Shown here: one piece after another, positions 1 through 8,014 of the stretch | Layout: every line of letters starts with the position of its first letter | How positions within the stretch are numbered: the first letter of the stretch is position 1 | Assembly: GCA_910583795.1 (NCBI GenBank) | Contig: CAJTZQ010000076.1 | Coordinates: 1 to 16,820, forward strand | Length of the DNA stretch: 16,820 nt | Source: an uncultured Muribaculaceae bacterium | Lineage (GTDB): Bacteria; Bacteroidota; Bacteroidia; Bacteroidales; Muribaculaceae | Direction of reading: 5' to 3' | The notes under the pieces: generated by a model | Databases searched by the model: none | Seen by the model: the letters and a program-made list of their open reading frames with translations, nothing else | What the model was told of the DNA's origin: nothing | Translations under genes and position numbers: made by a program

Positions 1-22
1 CAACTTTTTCATTTATAATTAT

Positions 23-1246
23 TTAGAATTTTAATTCAACCAACGAGTAATTTCTATGATAATATCGATAAAAATCACTTAAAATTCCACCAAGAAAAAC
101 AGCGTTTAGATGTGCGTATGCATCGATGTTCCATCTCCCGCATTCGGTATGACGATAAGTGAAACCACCGCCTAAGGATGCCGGTGACCCGAATTTATAT
201 GGCACCTGACAAGGCATAAGGAAAGATGAAGACTTGGTAGAAATCGTGTCTGAATCAAAATAATCAAAATGCTGATACATCCCTACAGACAAATCATCAT
301 TCGGTTTGTCGACAAGCTTGGAAGAAAGGAGCCTGCCTTGTATTTCCACTCGACTCAACAAGGGTTGAGTCTTCATTATATCGAAATCCAATAGAAAATT
401 AAAGTAATCGTAAGGCTTGCGGGTATGGTCAGCAAAACGATCACCATATTCTATATATACTCTTCCCGACAGACCGGCTTTTGCTATGTTGTCGTCGTTG
501 TGGAAGACAAGCAGACGAGGTCCAAGAGAGAATGTCACAGAAACAGGAGGAATCCCGAAACGTCTTCCTGACGTTGCCCTGTGTTCCCAAGCTCTTCCTG
601 TGATAAGTCGCGTGAATCCTCTCATGGGATCAACAATGAAAGCCGCAAGTTCACGTCCAAAACGTTCTTCTCCATGACTGCGGCCATCAAGTATCATATC
701 AGATGTTCGGTAGAGCACCTCCCCAATTGCAGCTCCACCAATGGGAGTGGCTATTATATCGTTTGTAGATGGATATTCACGCTCCATACACATCTCCCAC
801 ATTGCGCTACCGGCAACGGCAAACAGTTCCGATTGCCAAAAGTTAAAACCATTGCTACGTCCGGCATTATAAAATATGGAACCGTTATACGGATGGGCAA
901 ACATGTTTGTCGCCAAGTGGTCATTGTCCCATTCAAAGCCATGGCGAAAATTCTCTTTTATCGTGTTCCATGAGATATATGCATAGTGCCCCTTTTGCAC
1001 ATAACGGTCGAATGCCCACAACCCGATATTGAACCCTGCGGTTTCGGCAGCAGCTCTCCAAAACGCCTTTTTCTCAAGTCTCGCGGAATCAATGCTATCT
1101 GCAGGGCGAGGAGTAGACACAAATTCCCTTTTGACCGAATCAGGGAGCATATCGTCAGAACGACAAGGTTTTGTGTATTGAGAATATAAGCTAAATGTCG
1201 CTAACGACATAAGAAGAAAGAGGATGCGAGGTAAGGCTTTTTTCAT
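23..1246 (-). CDS. DUF3943 domain outer-membrane-type protein
   Basis: A 407-residue protein of unknown function with an N-terminal signal peptide: basic MKK, a hydrophobic stretch to about residue 20, and likely cleavage after SLYSQ. The centre (about residues 70-190) carries the DUF3943 signature, including a DHLATNMFAHPY-type stretch, a following Tyr/Asn-Ala-Gly-Arg-Ser segment, and later a Glu-rich EREYPSTND segment. The remainder has alternating aromatic/polar stretches suggestive of beta strands, and the chain ends in Phe, as many outer-membrane beta barrels do. Outer-membrane location is inference; the biochemical role is unknown. It is transcribed alone: a terminator lies between it and the upstream peptidase gene, and a candidate promoter lies about 55-87 bases before its start. 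The gene is complete, with its TAA stop 22 bases inside the window. Confidence 0.85.
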   Translation of the reverse strand: MKKALPRILFLLMSLATFSLYSQYTKPCRSDDMLPDSVKREFVSTPRPADSIDSARLEKKAFWRAAAETAGFNIGLWAFDRYVQKGHYAYISWNTIKENFRHGFEWDNDHLATNMFAHPYNGSIFYNAGRSNGFNFWQSELFAVAGSAMWEMCMEREYPSTNDIIATPIGGAAIGEVLYRTSDMILDGRSHGEERFGRELAAFIVDPMRGFTRLITGRAWEHRATSGRRFGIPPVSVTFSLGPRLLVFHNDDNIAKAGLSGRVYIEYGDRFADHTRKPYDYFNFLLDFDIMKTQPLLSRVEIQGRLLSSKLVDKPNDDLSVGMYQHFDYFDSDTISTKSSSFLMPCQVPYKFGSPASLGGGFTYRHTECGRWNIDAYAHLNAVFLGGILSDFYRYYHRNYSLVELKF

Positions 1247-1300
1247 ACTTAATTATTTCATGTCCTATTCTATGACAATAAAATGATATTAAACCCCTAT

Positions 1301-1333
1301 CAAATATTACAAATTATTTATCCAATCCTCAAA
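1301..1333 (-). promoter_or_regulatory. Candidate promoter of the DUF3943 gene
   Basis: Read on the minus strand, TTTG (1333-1330) is followed after 21 bases by AATATTTG (1308-1301). This matches the Bacteroidetes -33 TTTG / -7 TAnnTTTG pattern with one mismatch in the -7 box. It would give a leader of roughly 50 bases. The region is AT-rich, so a chance match is possible. Confidence 0.4.
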
Positions 1334-1373
1334 AAATACCTAAAAAGCAATTCGGGGGATATCCAAGAAATCT

Positions 1374-1424
1374 GAACATAAAAAAAACGGTAGCATCTAT
1401 AGATGCTACCGTTTTTTTATGTTC
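1374..1424 (-). terminator. Intrinsic terminator after the S9 peptidase operon
   Basis: A near-perfect inverted repeat centred between 1399 and 1400. The core arms ACGGTAGCATCTA / TAGATGCTACCGT are followed on each side by an A or T run and then a further complementary GAACAT / ATGTTC. The only imperfection is one extra A in the left arm. On the minus strand the GC stem is followed by a run of eight T, so it ends the uvrB-ygiQ-peptidase transcript 37 bases after the stop. The symmetry means it could also work on the other strand. Confidence 0.9.
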
Positions 1425-1460
1425 TAACTTCCGCAAACGAAATTTAGAGTCAAGATCTGA

Positions 1461-3554
1461 TCACTTAAGATATTTGTCAAGGAAGCGGAAGAATACACGC
1501 TGCCAAAGCACTGCGTTTTGCGGTTGAAGAACCCAGTGGTTTTCATTGGGGAAGACAAGCATCTCTGCTTCAAGTCCATGCATCTTGGCAGCATTAAATG
1601 CCATCATCCCTTGAGATGCAAGAATGCGATAATCAAGTTCTCCCACAGTAATAAGGATAGGTGCTGTCCAATTATTCACAAACTTGTGTGGTGAGTTTGC
1701 ATATGTGCGCTGTGCAATTGCATTGTCTTTCTCCCAGAATGGGCCGCCGAGATCAAAGTCTGCAAAGAACATCTCTTCAGTCTCAAGATATTGCGCCTCA
1801 AGATTAAAGATTCCGGCATGTGCGATAAGAGCAGCGAATCTACCTTCATGATGACCGGCAAGCCAATAAACGGAGAAACCTCCATAGCTTGCACCCACAG
1901 CTGCAATTTTCTTCTCGTCGACATATTCTTCTTTAGCCATGTAGTCTACAGCCGCAAGATAGTCTTTCATGTTCTGACCACCGTAGTCACCAGAAATCTG
2001 ACGATTCCATTCAGTACCAAATCCTGGAAGCCCGCGACGGTTGGGCAGAATCACGATATAACCATGAGACGCCATGATCATCATGTTCCATCGATAGCTC
2101 CAGAACTGGCTTACTGCTGACTGGGGACCTCCCTGGCAATAAAGAATTGCAGGATATTTCTTGGCAGGGTCGAAATCAGGAGGAAGCACAACCCATGTTG
2201 TCATCTCTTTGCCATCAGTAGTGGGAACCATCACTTTCTTCACTTCGCCGAGTTTTAGCTGGGCAAGAAGGTCTTTATTAACTTCGGTGAGTTGCTTGAC
2301 ACCTTCATTAGAAACAAGGCAGATTTCGTTGGGGTATCTCATTGAATGGCGAAGCGCGATTGCAGCATTGTCGGCAACAGGAACAACATCTGCAAAATCA
2401 CATACATCCATAGCAACTGTATCAATAGCACATGTCTGGACATCAATGGCGAATGTCGGAGCCACTCCCTGATAGTAGCCGTTAAACCAGATCTTGCTAC
2501 CATTCTTAGACCAATTGAAATTCTCCGGCCAATAATCCCAATTTGCAGTCAGATCACGTTTTGCTTTTGTGGCTACATCAAGTACCATAAGACGCTTCTT
2601 GTCACTCTCATATTTCGCGGTTTCCATTGAGAGCCACGCAAGAGACTTGCCATCGGGTGAAAATTGAGGATTGGTGTCATATCCCATGTTCCCTTCAGTC
2701 AGATTCTCAGTGGATTTTGTTTCAAGATTATAAAGGTAGAGATCGCTGTTGGTAGAGAATGCATAATCCTGTCCTTTTAGCTTACGGGAAACATACACAA
2801 GGCTTTTACTATCCGGAGACCATGCAAAAGCATCAGCTCCACCGAACGGACGCATTGGGCATTCAAAGGGTTCACCTTCCATAATATCAACGGCATTAGC
2901 TATACCGTTATCTGTAAGATCTGCAAGGAAAGGATGGGGAATATTGTCAACCCATTCGTCCCAATGCTTATACATCAAATCATCAACAACTCTTCCCGAT
3001 GTCTTGTCCAGACCCTTGAAAAGTTCCTCGTCTTTATTATAAGCCTTGATGGGTGATCCAAAAATGATCTTGGTCTCGTCAGGAGAAATTTCAAAACATT
3101 CAATTCCGTTTTCAACTTCTGAAAGACACTTGACGCCGGATCCATCGGCATTCATGACATGAAGCTGAGTCTTCCCTGTCTTGTCGTCTTTACGGAGATA
3201 AGCAATCTTACTGCCGTTTGCAATCCAGCGCAGATTTGATTCTGAAGGAGCCGTGGTGGTGAGTCTTGTCAGGTTGCTTCCGTCAGCATCCATTGAATAT
3301 ATCTCTGCGTTCGAACGGTTTTCTTCAATACTCTCATAAGCGAGAGTAAAGATGATTTTAGTTCCGTCAGGAGAAGGTGTAGGAGAAGAAATTCTTCCAA
3401 ACGCCTCAAGAACCTCCGCAGTCATTTTGCCATCGACAATCTGTACGTCGGGCTTTTCAATAATTTTGTCGGCAGGTTGTGTGCTGTTGCTCTGACAACC
3501 TCCCAATGCCAAGGGTAAAAGTATACTACCCATAGTTACGGTTAGTTTATTCAT
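1461..3554 (-). CDS. S9 family dipeptidyl-peptidase (DPP5-like), lipoprotein
   Basis: A serine exopeptidase of the prolyl oligopeptidase clan, expected to remove dipeptides from peptides in the cell envelope. The start at 3554 (697 residues) is chosen because it gives a clean lipoprotein signal, with a hydrophobic segment and the lipobox Leu-Gly-Gly-Cys at Cys20. The open frame extends 22 codons further to an ATG at 3620 that overlaps the ygiQ stop, but that leader is less signal-like. Residues about 50-420 hold beta-propeller repeats (for example SPDGTKIIF, SPDSKSLVY, SPDGKSLAW). The C-terminal alpha/beta hydrolase has Ser556 in GASYGG, Asp641 in GELD and His673 in NENH. From memory, the spacing between these three matches Porphyromonas gingivalis DPP5, whose P1 preference is hydrophobic; the substrate here is inferred. 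It is the last gene of an operon behind ygiQ, 62 bases away, and is closed by the hairpin at 1374-1424. Confidence 0.88.
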   Translation of the reverse strand: MNKLTVTMGSILLPLALGGCQSNSTQPADKIIEKPDVQIVDGKMTAEVLEAFGRISSPTPSPDGTKIIFTLAYESIEENRSNAEIYSMDADGSNLTRLTTTAPSESNLRWIANGSKIAYLRKDDKTGKTQLHVMNADGSGVKCLSEVENGIECFEISPDETKIIFGSPIKAYNKDEELFKGLDKTSGRVVDDLMYKHWDEWVDNIPHPFLADLTDNGIANAVDIMEGEPFECPMRPFGGADAFAWSPDSKSLVYVSRKLKGQDYAFSTNSDLYLYNLETKSTENLTEGNMGYDTNPQFSPDGKSLAWLSMETAKYESDKKRLMVLDVATKAKRDLTANWDYWPENFNWSKNGSKIWFNGYYQGVAPTFAIDVQTCAIDTVAMDVCDFADVVPVADNAAIALRHSMRYPNEICLVSNEGVKQLTEVNKDLLAQLKLGEVKKVMVPTTDGKEMTTWVVLPPDFDPAKKYPAILYCQGGPQSAVSQFWSYRWNMMIMASHGYIVILPNRRGLPGFGTEWNRQISGDYGGQNMKDYLAAVDYMAKEEYVDEKKIAAVGASYGGFSVYWLAGHHEGRFAALIAHAGIFNLEAQYLETEEMFFADFDLGGPFWEKDNAIAQRTYANSPHKFVNNWTAPILITVGELDYRILASQGMMAFNAAKMHGLEAEMLVFPNENHWVLQPQNAVLWQRVFFRFLDKYLK

Positions 3555-3616
3555 ATAAAATATGGATATAAGGTTAGAGATTTTAATATGCGAATCTACA
3601 TAAATTATGCGAAACT

Positions 3617-5593
3617 TCAAAATCTGCCATCTTTCCTTGAACGTTTTCTACGATTAGAATTTGATCCGTCATGACGACGCCGAGAATCCTCATTGGAATT
3701 GGATCGATTTTGAGAGTTATTGTTCTGCCCCTGATACAGCTTTGCAAGAATATCAGGTCGATTGAGACGACGCAATTCATTAACAAGTTGCTGACGGCTC
3801 TCAAGTTTATACCAGAAAAAGAACTGTCTCTGGGCAAGTTTTTCCTGTTGTGTCTTAGCCGTGAAAATTTTCTCACCGGTGTAAGGGTGAAAACCGGTAT
3901 AAAAAATTTCTGTGGCGAGAGTCATGGGTGTAGGCGTGAAATCCTGTACCTGTTCAAGATGAAAGTCAAGATCTTTAGTGATAGCCGCCAACTCAGCCAT
4001 GTCTTCTTCACTGCATGCAGGATGAGATGAAATGAAATATGGTATCAACTGCTGATGCATGCCACATTTATGATTAACATCATCAAAAATGCGTTTAAAT
4101 CTTCGAAAGAGAGAGAAAGACGGCTTCCTCATGCAATCAAGAACACGATCTGAAGTATGCTCGGGAGCAACCTTCAGTCTTCCGGATACATGACAGGCTA
4201 TAAGTTCTTCCAGATACTGCTTATTGACAGAATTGATCTTTTCTTTTTTATTTGGAGCCATTGCAAGATCATATCTTACACCACTTCCCACGAAAGATTT
4301 CTTTACTTCGGGAAGGGCATCTACACTGTGATATACATCAAGCAAAGCAGAATGATCATTGTTAAGATTGGGACAAGGCTTCGGATGGAGACATGAGGGA
4401 CGGACACATTTCTGACATATAGACTTGTCATACCCTCCCATCGCATACATATTTGCGGATGGGCCGCCAAGATCAGAAATGTAGCCTTTGAAATCCGCCA
4501 TAGAGCATACGTTCTTGACCTCACGAATTATAGATTCCTTGGAACGGGATGCTATAAATTTTCCTTGATGAGCAGAAATAGTACAAAAGGCACAGCCTCC
4601 GAAACACCCTCTATGCATATTGACAGAATGGCGGATCATATCATATGCCGGAATGACCTTTCCCTTATAGCGTGGGTGTGGCACCCGAGTATAGGGAAGA
4701 TCAAATGACCTGTCAATTTCATTTGAAGTCATGGGAGGATACATAGGATTTATTCTAAGCATCTTTCCGTTAGTATCCTGCCATATTATCTTTCCTGCAT
4801 ATTTATTGGATTCTTCCTCGACATATCTGAAATTTTCTGCCTGAAATCTTTTATTTTTGAGACATTCCTCAAAACTATGTAGCACAATATCGTTATCGCC
4901 CGGCTTATCGTCTGTAAAAAATGCAGTCTGAGGAATATCTTTGATATCGTCTATTTTTACGCCATTTGCAAGCCGGGAGGCAATCTCAAGAATTGTGCGT
5001 TCACCCATACCATAAGACAACATGTCTGCCGGTGCATCCGCAAGAATAGAGGGGCGAAGAATGTCTTGCCAATAGTCGTAATGAGCCACACGCCTTAAAG
5101 AGGCTTCTATTCCACCTACAATCAAAGGAACATCGGGGTATAGATTCTTTAAGATCTTCGAATAAACTATTGTAGGATAGTCCGGACGCATTCCATGCTT
5201 TCCTCCCGCTGTGTATGCATCATCATGACGAAGGCGTCGGTTTGCAGTGTAGTGATTCACCATCGAATCCATGGCGCCTGCAGACACCCCAAAAAACAGA
5301 CGTGGTTTCCCCAGTTTTTTAAAATCACGAAGATCGTCTCTCCAATTTGGCTGAGGCACGATAGCCACCTTATATCCTTCAGACTGAAGCACCCTTCCGA
5401 TGACAGCCGCTCCAAAAGAAGGATGATCCACATAAGCATCCCCTGAGAACAATATGACATCAACCTGATCCCATCCCAATTTATCCATCTCATCTTTTGA
5501 AGTAGGAAGGAAAAGACTTCTGTCAACCAAGGGGAATGTAGATTCCTTAAATTGCTGAGGTTGTATAGATTTAGTTTTATTCTCTTTCATCAT
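3617..5593 (-). CDS. ygiQ: YgiQ family radical SAM protein (UPF0313)
   Basis: A 658-residue radical S-adenosylmethionine protein whose reaction is unknown to me. The iron-sulfur motif CxxxCxxC is visible as Cys330, Cys334 and Cys337 in GCFGGCAFC, followed by the SAM-domain beta strands. A second Cys cluster (Cys393, Cys396, Cys401, Cys407) in CQKCVRPSC is also typical of YgiQ and may bind another metal centre. The N-terminal third (about 30-200) is the YgiQ-specific region, with GDAYVDHPSFG and GGIEASLRR. The last 40 residues are a low-complexity Asn/Ser/Arg/Lys tail, likely disordered. The start codon overlaps the uvrB stop in an ATGA, pointing to translational coupling. The second Met follows immediately and is an alternative start. 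The protein is cytoplasmic, with no signal peptide. Confidence 0.92.
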   Translation of the reverse strand: MMKENKTKSIQPQQFKESTFPLVDRSLFLPTSKDEMDKLGWDQVDVILFSGDAYVDHPSFGAAVIGRVLQSEGYKVAIVPQPNWRDDLRDFKKLGKPRLFFGVSAGAMDSMVNHYTANRRLRHDDAYTAGGKHGMRPDYPTIVYSKILKNLYPDVPLIVGGIEASLRRVAHYDYWQDILRPSILADAPADMLSYGMGERTILEIASRLANGVKIDDIKDIPQTAFFTDDKPGDNDIVLHSFEECLKNKRFQAENFRYVEEESNKYAGKIIWQDTNGKMLRINPMYPPMTSNEIDRSFDLPYTRVPHPRYKGKVIPAYDMIRHSVNMHRGCFGGCAFCTISAHQGKFIASRSKESIIREVKNVCSMADFKGYISDLGGPSANMYAMGGYDKSICQKCVRPSCLHPKPCPNLNNDHSALLDVYHSVDALPEVKKSFVGSGVRYDLAMAPNKKEKINSVNKQYLEELIACHVSGRLKVAPEHTSDRVLDCMRKPSFSLFRRFKRIFDDVNHKCGMHQQLIPYFISSHPACSEEDMAELAAITKDLDFHLEQVQDFTPTPMTLATEIFYTGFHPYTGEKIFTAKTQQEKLAQRQFFFWYKLESRQQLVNELRRLNRPDILAKLYQGQNNNSQNRSNSNEDSRRRHDGSNSNRRKRSRKDGRF

Positions 5594-7746
5594 GCTTCAA
5601 CCTTATTCTTTTTAGCCTCATATAGAGCCTTTACCGAAAGCATCTCGTCCCTAAGTTTGGCTGCCTCAATGAAATCAGTGCGTTTTGCAGCCGCCACCAT
5701 TTCATCATTAAGTTTATTCACACGTTTTTCAAGCTCGCTGACCGACATATATTCGATAACAGGATCTGCAGCAAGACCGATTTCATGCTCTTCCTCAATA
5801 TATGGACGAGGAACAGTTTTTCCTTCTTTCTTCTTTTTCTCAGCACGTTTTGCTGCAGGCGTTGTTGGTGCGGGCTTATGTCCTGACAAACCACGTTTTG
5901 CTTTTTCAGGAGATACCAAAGAGGGGACTTCCGAAGTCTCGCCTCCATATAATTCAATAAGGTCTCTTGCCGAAGAGGTCTTAACAATAGGAGTCGGTGT
6001 GATGCCATGTTGCTCGTTATAAAGCATCTGCTTGGCACGGCGTCTTTCTGTTTCGTCTATAGTACGCTGCATGCTGTCGGTGATTTTATCCGCATACATT
6101 ATAACCTTGCCATGCACATTGCGCGCAGCACGCCCTGCGGTCTGCGTAAGCGACCTGTGGTTTCTTAAAAAGCCTTCCTTATCGGCATCAAGAATAGCCA
6201 CAAGACTAACCTGAGGTAGGTCAAGGCCCTCTCTTAGAAGGTTTACACCTACAAGAACATCATATACGCCCTCTCTCAAGTCTTCAAGTATACGGATTCT
6301 CTCAAGCGTGTCTACATCGCTATGTATGTATGCGCTGCTCACCCCCCATTTGCGAAGATGATCATCAAGTTCTTCAGCCATTCTTTTGGTAAGAGTAGTG
6401 ACAAGGGTACGTTCGCCTGCTTCAATTCTCTGTTGAATTTGCTCCATCAAATCATCAATCTGATTCATGGTAGGACGTATCTCGATTTCAGGATCAAGCA
6501 ACCCTGTAGGACGTATCACCTGCTCTGTGAACACACCTTCAGACTGCACCAATTCATAGTCTCCAGGTGTTGCACTGACATATATAGTCTGCGGAGTGAG
6601 TCTTTCAAATTCATCGAATTTCAATGGGCGATTGTCAATAGCAGCCGGAAGGCGGAATCCGTATTCCACCAGGTTCATCTTTCTGGAAAGGTCACCGCCA
6701 TTCATACCTCTTAATTGAGGGATGGTGACATGACTTTCATCTATTATGGTTAAAAAGTCTTTCGGGAAATAATCAAGAAGACAGAACGGGCGCATTCCGG
6801 GCTCGCGTCCATCAAAATATCTTGAATAGTTTTCAATGCCTGCGCAATGTCCCAACTCTTTCATCATTTCAAGATCGTATGTCACTCGTTCGCGCAGACG
6901 CTCAGCTTCAATAGGTTTACCTTCGTTCATGAAAAAGTCGCATTGTTTTCCGAGATCAACAGATATCTGATCTATCGCTGAAGCCATTCGCTCCTTGGTT
7001 GTCACAAAGATGTTGGCAGGATAAAGGTTGAAACCCTCGATATTAGATAAAACAATGCCATTTACCGGATCAATGGTCTGAATTTTCTCTATTTCATCTC
7101 CCCAGAACATAACCCTCAACTGAATGTCTTCAAAAGAAAGCATTATATCTACTGTGTCTCCCTTGACACGGAATTGACCGGCATTAAGCTCTATCTCCGT
7201 TCTTGAATAAAGCGAATCTACCAGTTTACGCAAAAATGCATTTCGTGAAATTTTCTGACCGATAGATATATTGATTACACTCTGTGAGAAATCGTCAGGA
7301 TTTCCCATACCATATATACAGCTCACACTTGAAACAACCACAATATCGCGTCTGCCGGATAATAAAGATGCAACTGTGGAAAGTCTTAATTTCTCAATCT
7401 GATCGTTGATCATCAAATCTTTTTCGATATACTTATCGGAAGACGGGATATAAGCCTCCGGCTGATAATAATCGTAATAGCTGACGAAATATTGAACAGA
7501 ATTTTCAGGGAAAAAAGACTTGAACTCTGCATATAGCTGAGCTGCAAGAGTCTTGTTGTGCGACAAAATAAGGGTAGGGCGCTTTACCTGTTGAATCACA
7601 TTAGCCATGGTGAACGTCTTTCCTGATCCTGTGACGCCCAAAAGAGTCTGATGAGGCTGTCCTGTCTCGACTCCTTTCACAAGTTCATCTATAGCTTCAG
7701 GTTGATCGCCGGTAGGCTTATATTGGGATGTGAGCTGAAAATCCAT
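5590..7746 (-). CDS. uvrB: Excinuclease ABC subunit B
   Basis: The damage-verifying helicase-like subunit of UvrABC nucleotide excision repair. UvrA loads it at lesions, and it then recruits UvrC for incision. Visible motifs are Walker A GVTGSGKT (about 37-44), the beta-hairpin region YYDYYQPEAYIPSSDKY (about 90-106) that inserts between DNA strands, the Walker B/DEAD-type DESH (336-339), YVSATPGDYE (about 389-398), and helicase motifs VGVNLLREGLDLP and QTAGRAARN near 500-545. A UVR domain, which contacts UvrC, closes the protein (about 668-705). At 718 residues it is longer than E. coli UvrB (673). Much of the extra length is a linker rich in Lys, Ala and Pro at about 605-660. It is first in an operon with ygiQ and the S9 peptidase, and divergent from tpiA across 268 bases. 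Confidence 0.97.
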   Translation of the reverse strand: MDFQLTSQYKPTGDQPEAIDELVKGVETGQPHQTLLGVTGSGKTFTMANVIQQVKRPTLILSHNKTLAAQLYAEFKSFFPENSVQYFVSYYDYYQPEAYIPSSDKYIEKDLMINDQIEKLRLSTVASLLSGRRDIVVVSSVSCIYGMGNPDDFSQSVINISIGQKISRNAFLRKLVDSLYSRTEIELNAGQFRVKGDTVDIMLSFEDIQLRVMFWGDEIEKIQTIDPVNGIVLSNIEGFNLYPANIFVTTKERMASAIDQISVDLGKQCDFFMNEGKPIEAERLRERVTYDLEMMKELGHCAGIENYSRYFDGREPGMRPFCLLDYFPKDFLTIIDESHVTIPQLRGMNGGDLSRKMNLVEYGFRLPAAIDNRPLKFDEFERLTPQTIYVSATPGDYELVQSEGVFTEQVIRPTGLLDPEIEIRPTMNQIDDLMEQIQQRIEAGERTLVTTLTKRMAEELDDHLRKWGVSSAYIHSDVDTLERIRILEDLREGVYDVLVGVNLLREGLDLPQVSLVAILDADKEGFLRNHRSLTQTAGRAARNVHGKVIMYADKITDSMQRTIDETERRRAKQMLYNEQHGITPTPIVKTSSARDLIELYGGETSEVPSLVSPEKAKRGLSGHKPAPTTPAAKRAEKKKKEGKTVPRPYIEEEHEIGLAADPVIEYMSVSELEKRVNKLNDEMVAAAKRTDFIEAAKLRDEMLSVKALYEAKKNKVEA

Positions 7747-7851
7747 TTAAAATAAATTTAAAATATCATGAAAAACATTTATCATCTGACTAAAAAATCT
7801 GAACAGACAGAAAATATCTCATAAGATGAAGGTTTTCCATAATAAATTATG

Positions 7852-7869
7852 AAGTTGCTAAACCAACTT
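7852..7869. repeat. Short inverted repeat in the uvrB/tpiA gap
   Basis: AAGTTG (7852-7857) and CAACTT (7864-7869) form a 6-bp inverted repeat around CTAAAC. It sits just downstream of the candidate uvrB -7 box, so in the uvrB transcript it would lie at or near the 5' end. It could be an operator or a leader hairpin. It is short enough to be chance in this AT-rich gap. Confidence 0.3.
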
Positions 7870-7872
7870 ATG

Positions 7873-7880
7873 CAAAATTA
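7873..7880 (-). promoter_or_regulatory. Candidate -7 box for the uvrB operon
   Basis: On the minus strand 7880-7873 reads TAATTTTG, a full match to the TAnnTTTG consensus. No good TTTG element is found about 20 bases upstream, and the resulting leader would be about 125 bases, so this is only a candidate. No better -7 match was seen between it and the uvrB start. Confidence 0.3.
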
Positions 7881-7930
7881 ATCAAAAAAGGCGAGATTCC
7901 GGTAATAAAAGCTAAATTTGAGCTGACAAA

Positions 7931-7962
7931 ATTGGTGAAGCCATGAAAATTCTGTAATTTTG
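7931..7962 (+). promoter_or_regulatory. Promoter of tpiA
   Basis: ATTG (7931-7934), a spacer of 20 bases, then TAATTTTG (7955-7962). This is a full TAnnTTTG -7 box with a TTG -33 element at the spacing expected for the Bacteroidetes primary sigma factor. Transcription would start near 7969, giving a leader of about 45 bases before the tpiA ATG. Confidence 0.65.
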
Positions 7963-7979
7963 TAACCAAAACCCAAATC

Positions 7980-7997
7980 AAACCGGAATTCCGGTTT
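7980..7997. promoter_or_regulatory. 18-bp perfect palindrome in the tpiA leader
   Basis: AAACCGGAATTCCGGTTT is a perfect 18-bp palindrome about 17 bases downstream of the tpiA -7 box and 17 bases before the ATG. As DNA it has the form of a repressor operator placed just after the start site. As RNA it would fold into a 7-bp hairpin with a four-base loop near the 5' end. A matching half, ATTCCGGT, also occurs at 7896-7903 upstream of the promoter. No regulator is identifiable from the window. Confidence 0.5.
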
Positions 7998-8014
7998 AGA
8001 AACATTCAATTAAA

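Noticed and set aside
3555..3620. ATG at 3620 as the start of the S9 peptidase, overlapping the ygiQ stop by 4 nt.
   Set aside because: The extra 22 residues would precede a complete lipoprotein signal with its own ATG at 3554. The overlap is probably coincidental, though coupling cannot be excluded.
7747..8014. Small gene or regulatory RNA in the 268-base uvrB/tpiA gap.
   Set aside because: No plausible reading frame or strong hairpin-plus-T-tract was seen. The gap is explained by divergent promoters and the leader palindrome.
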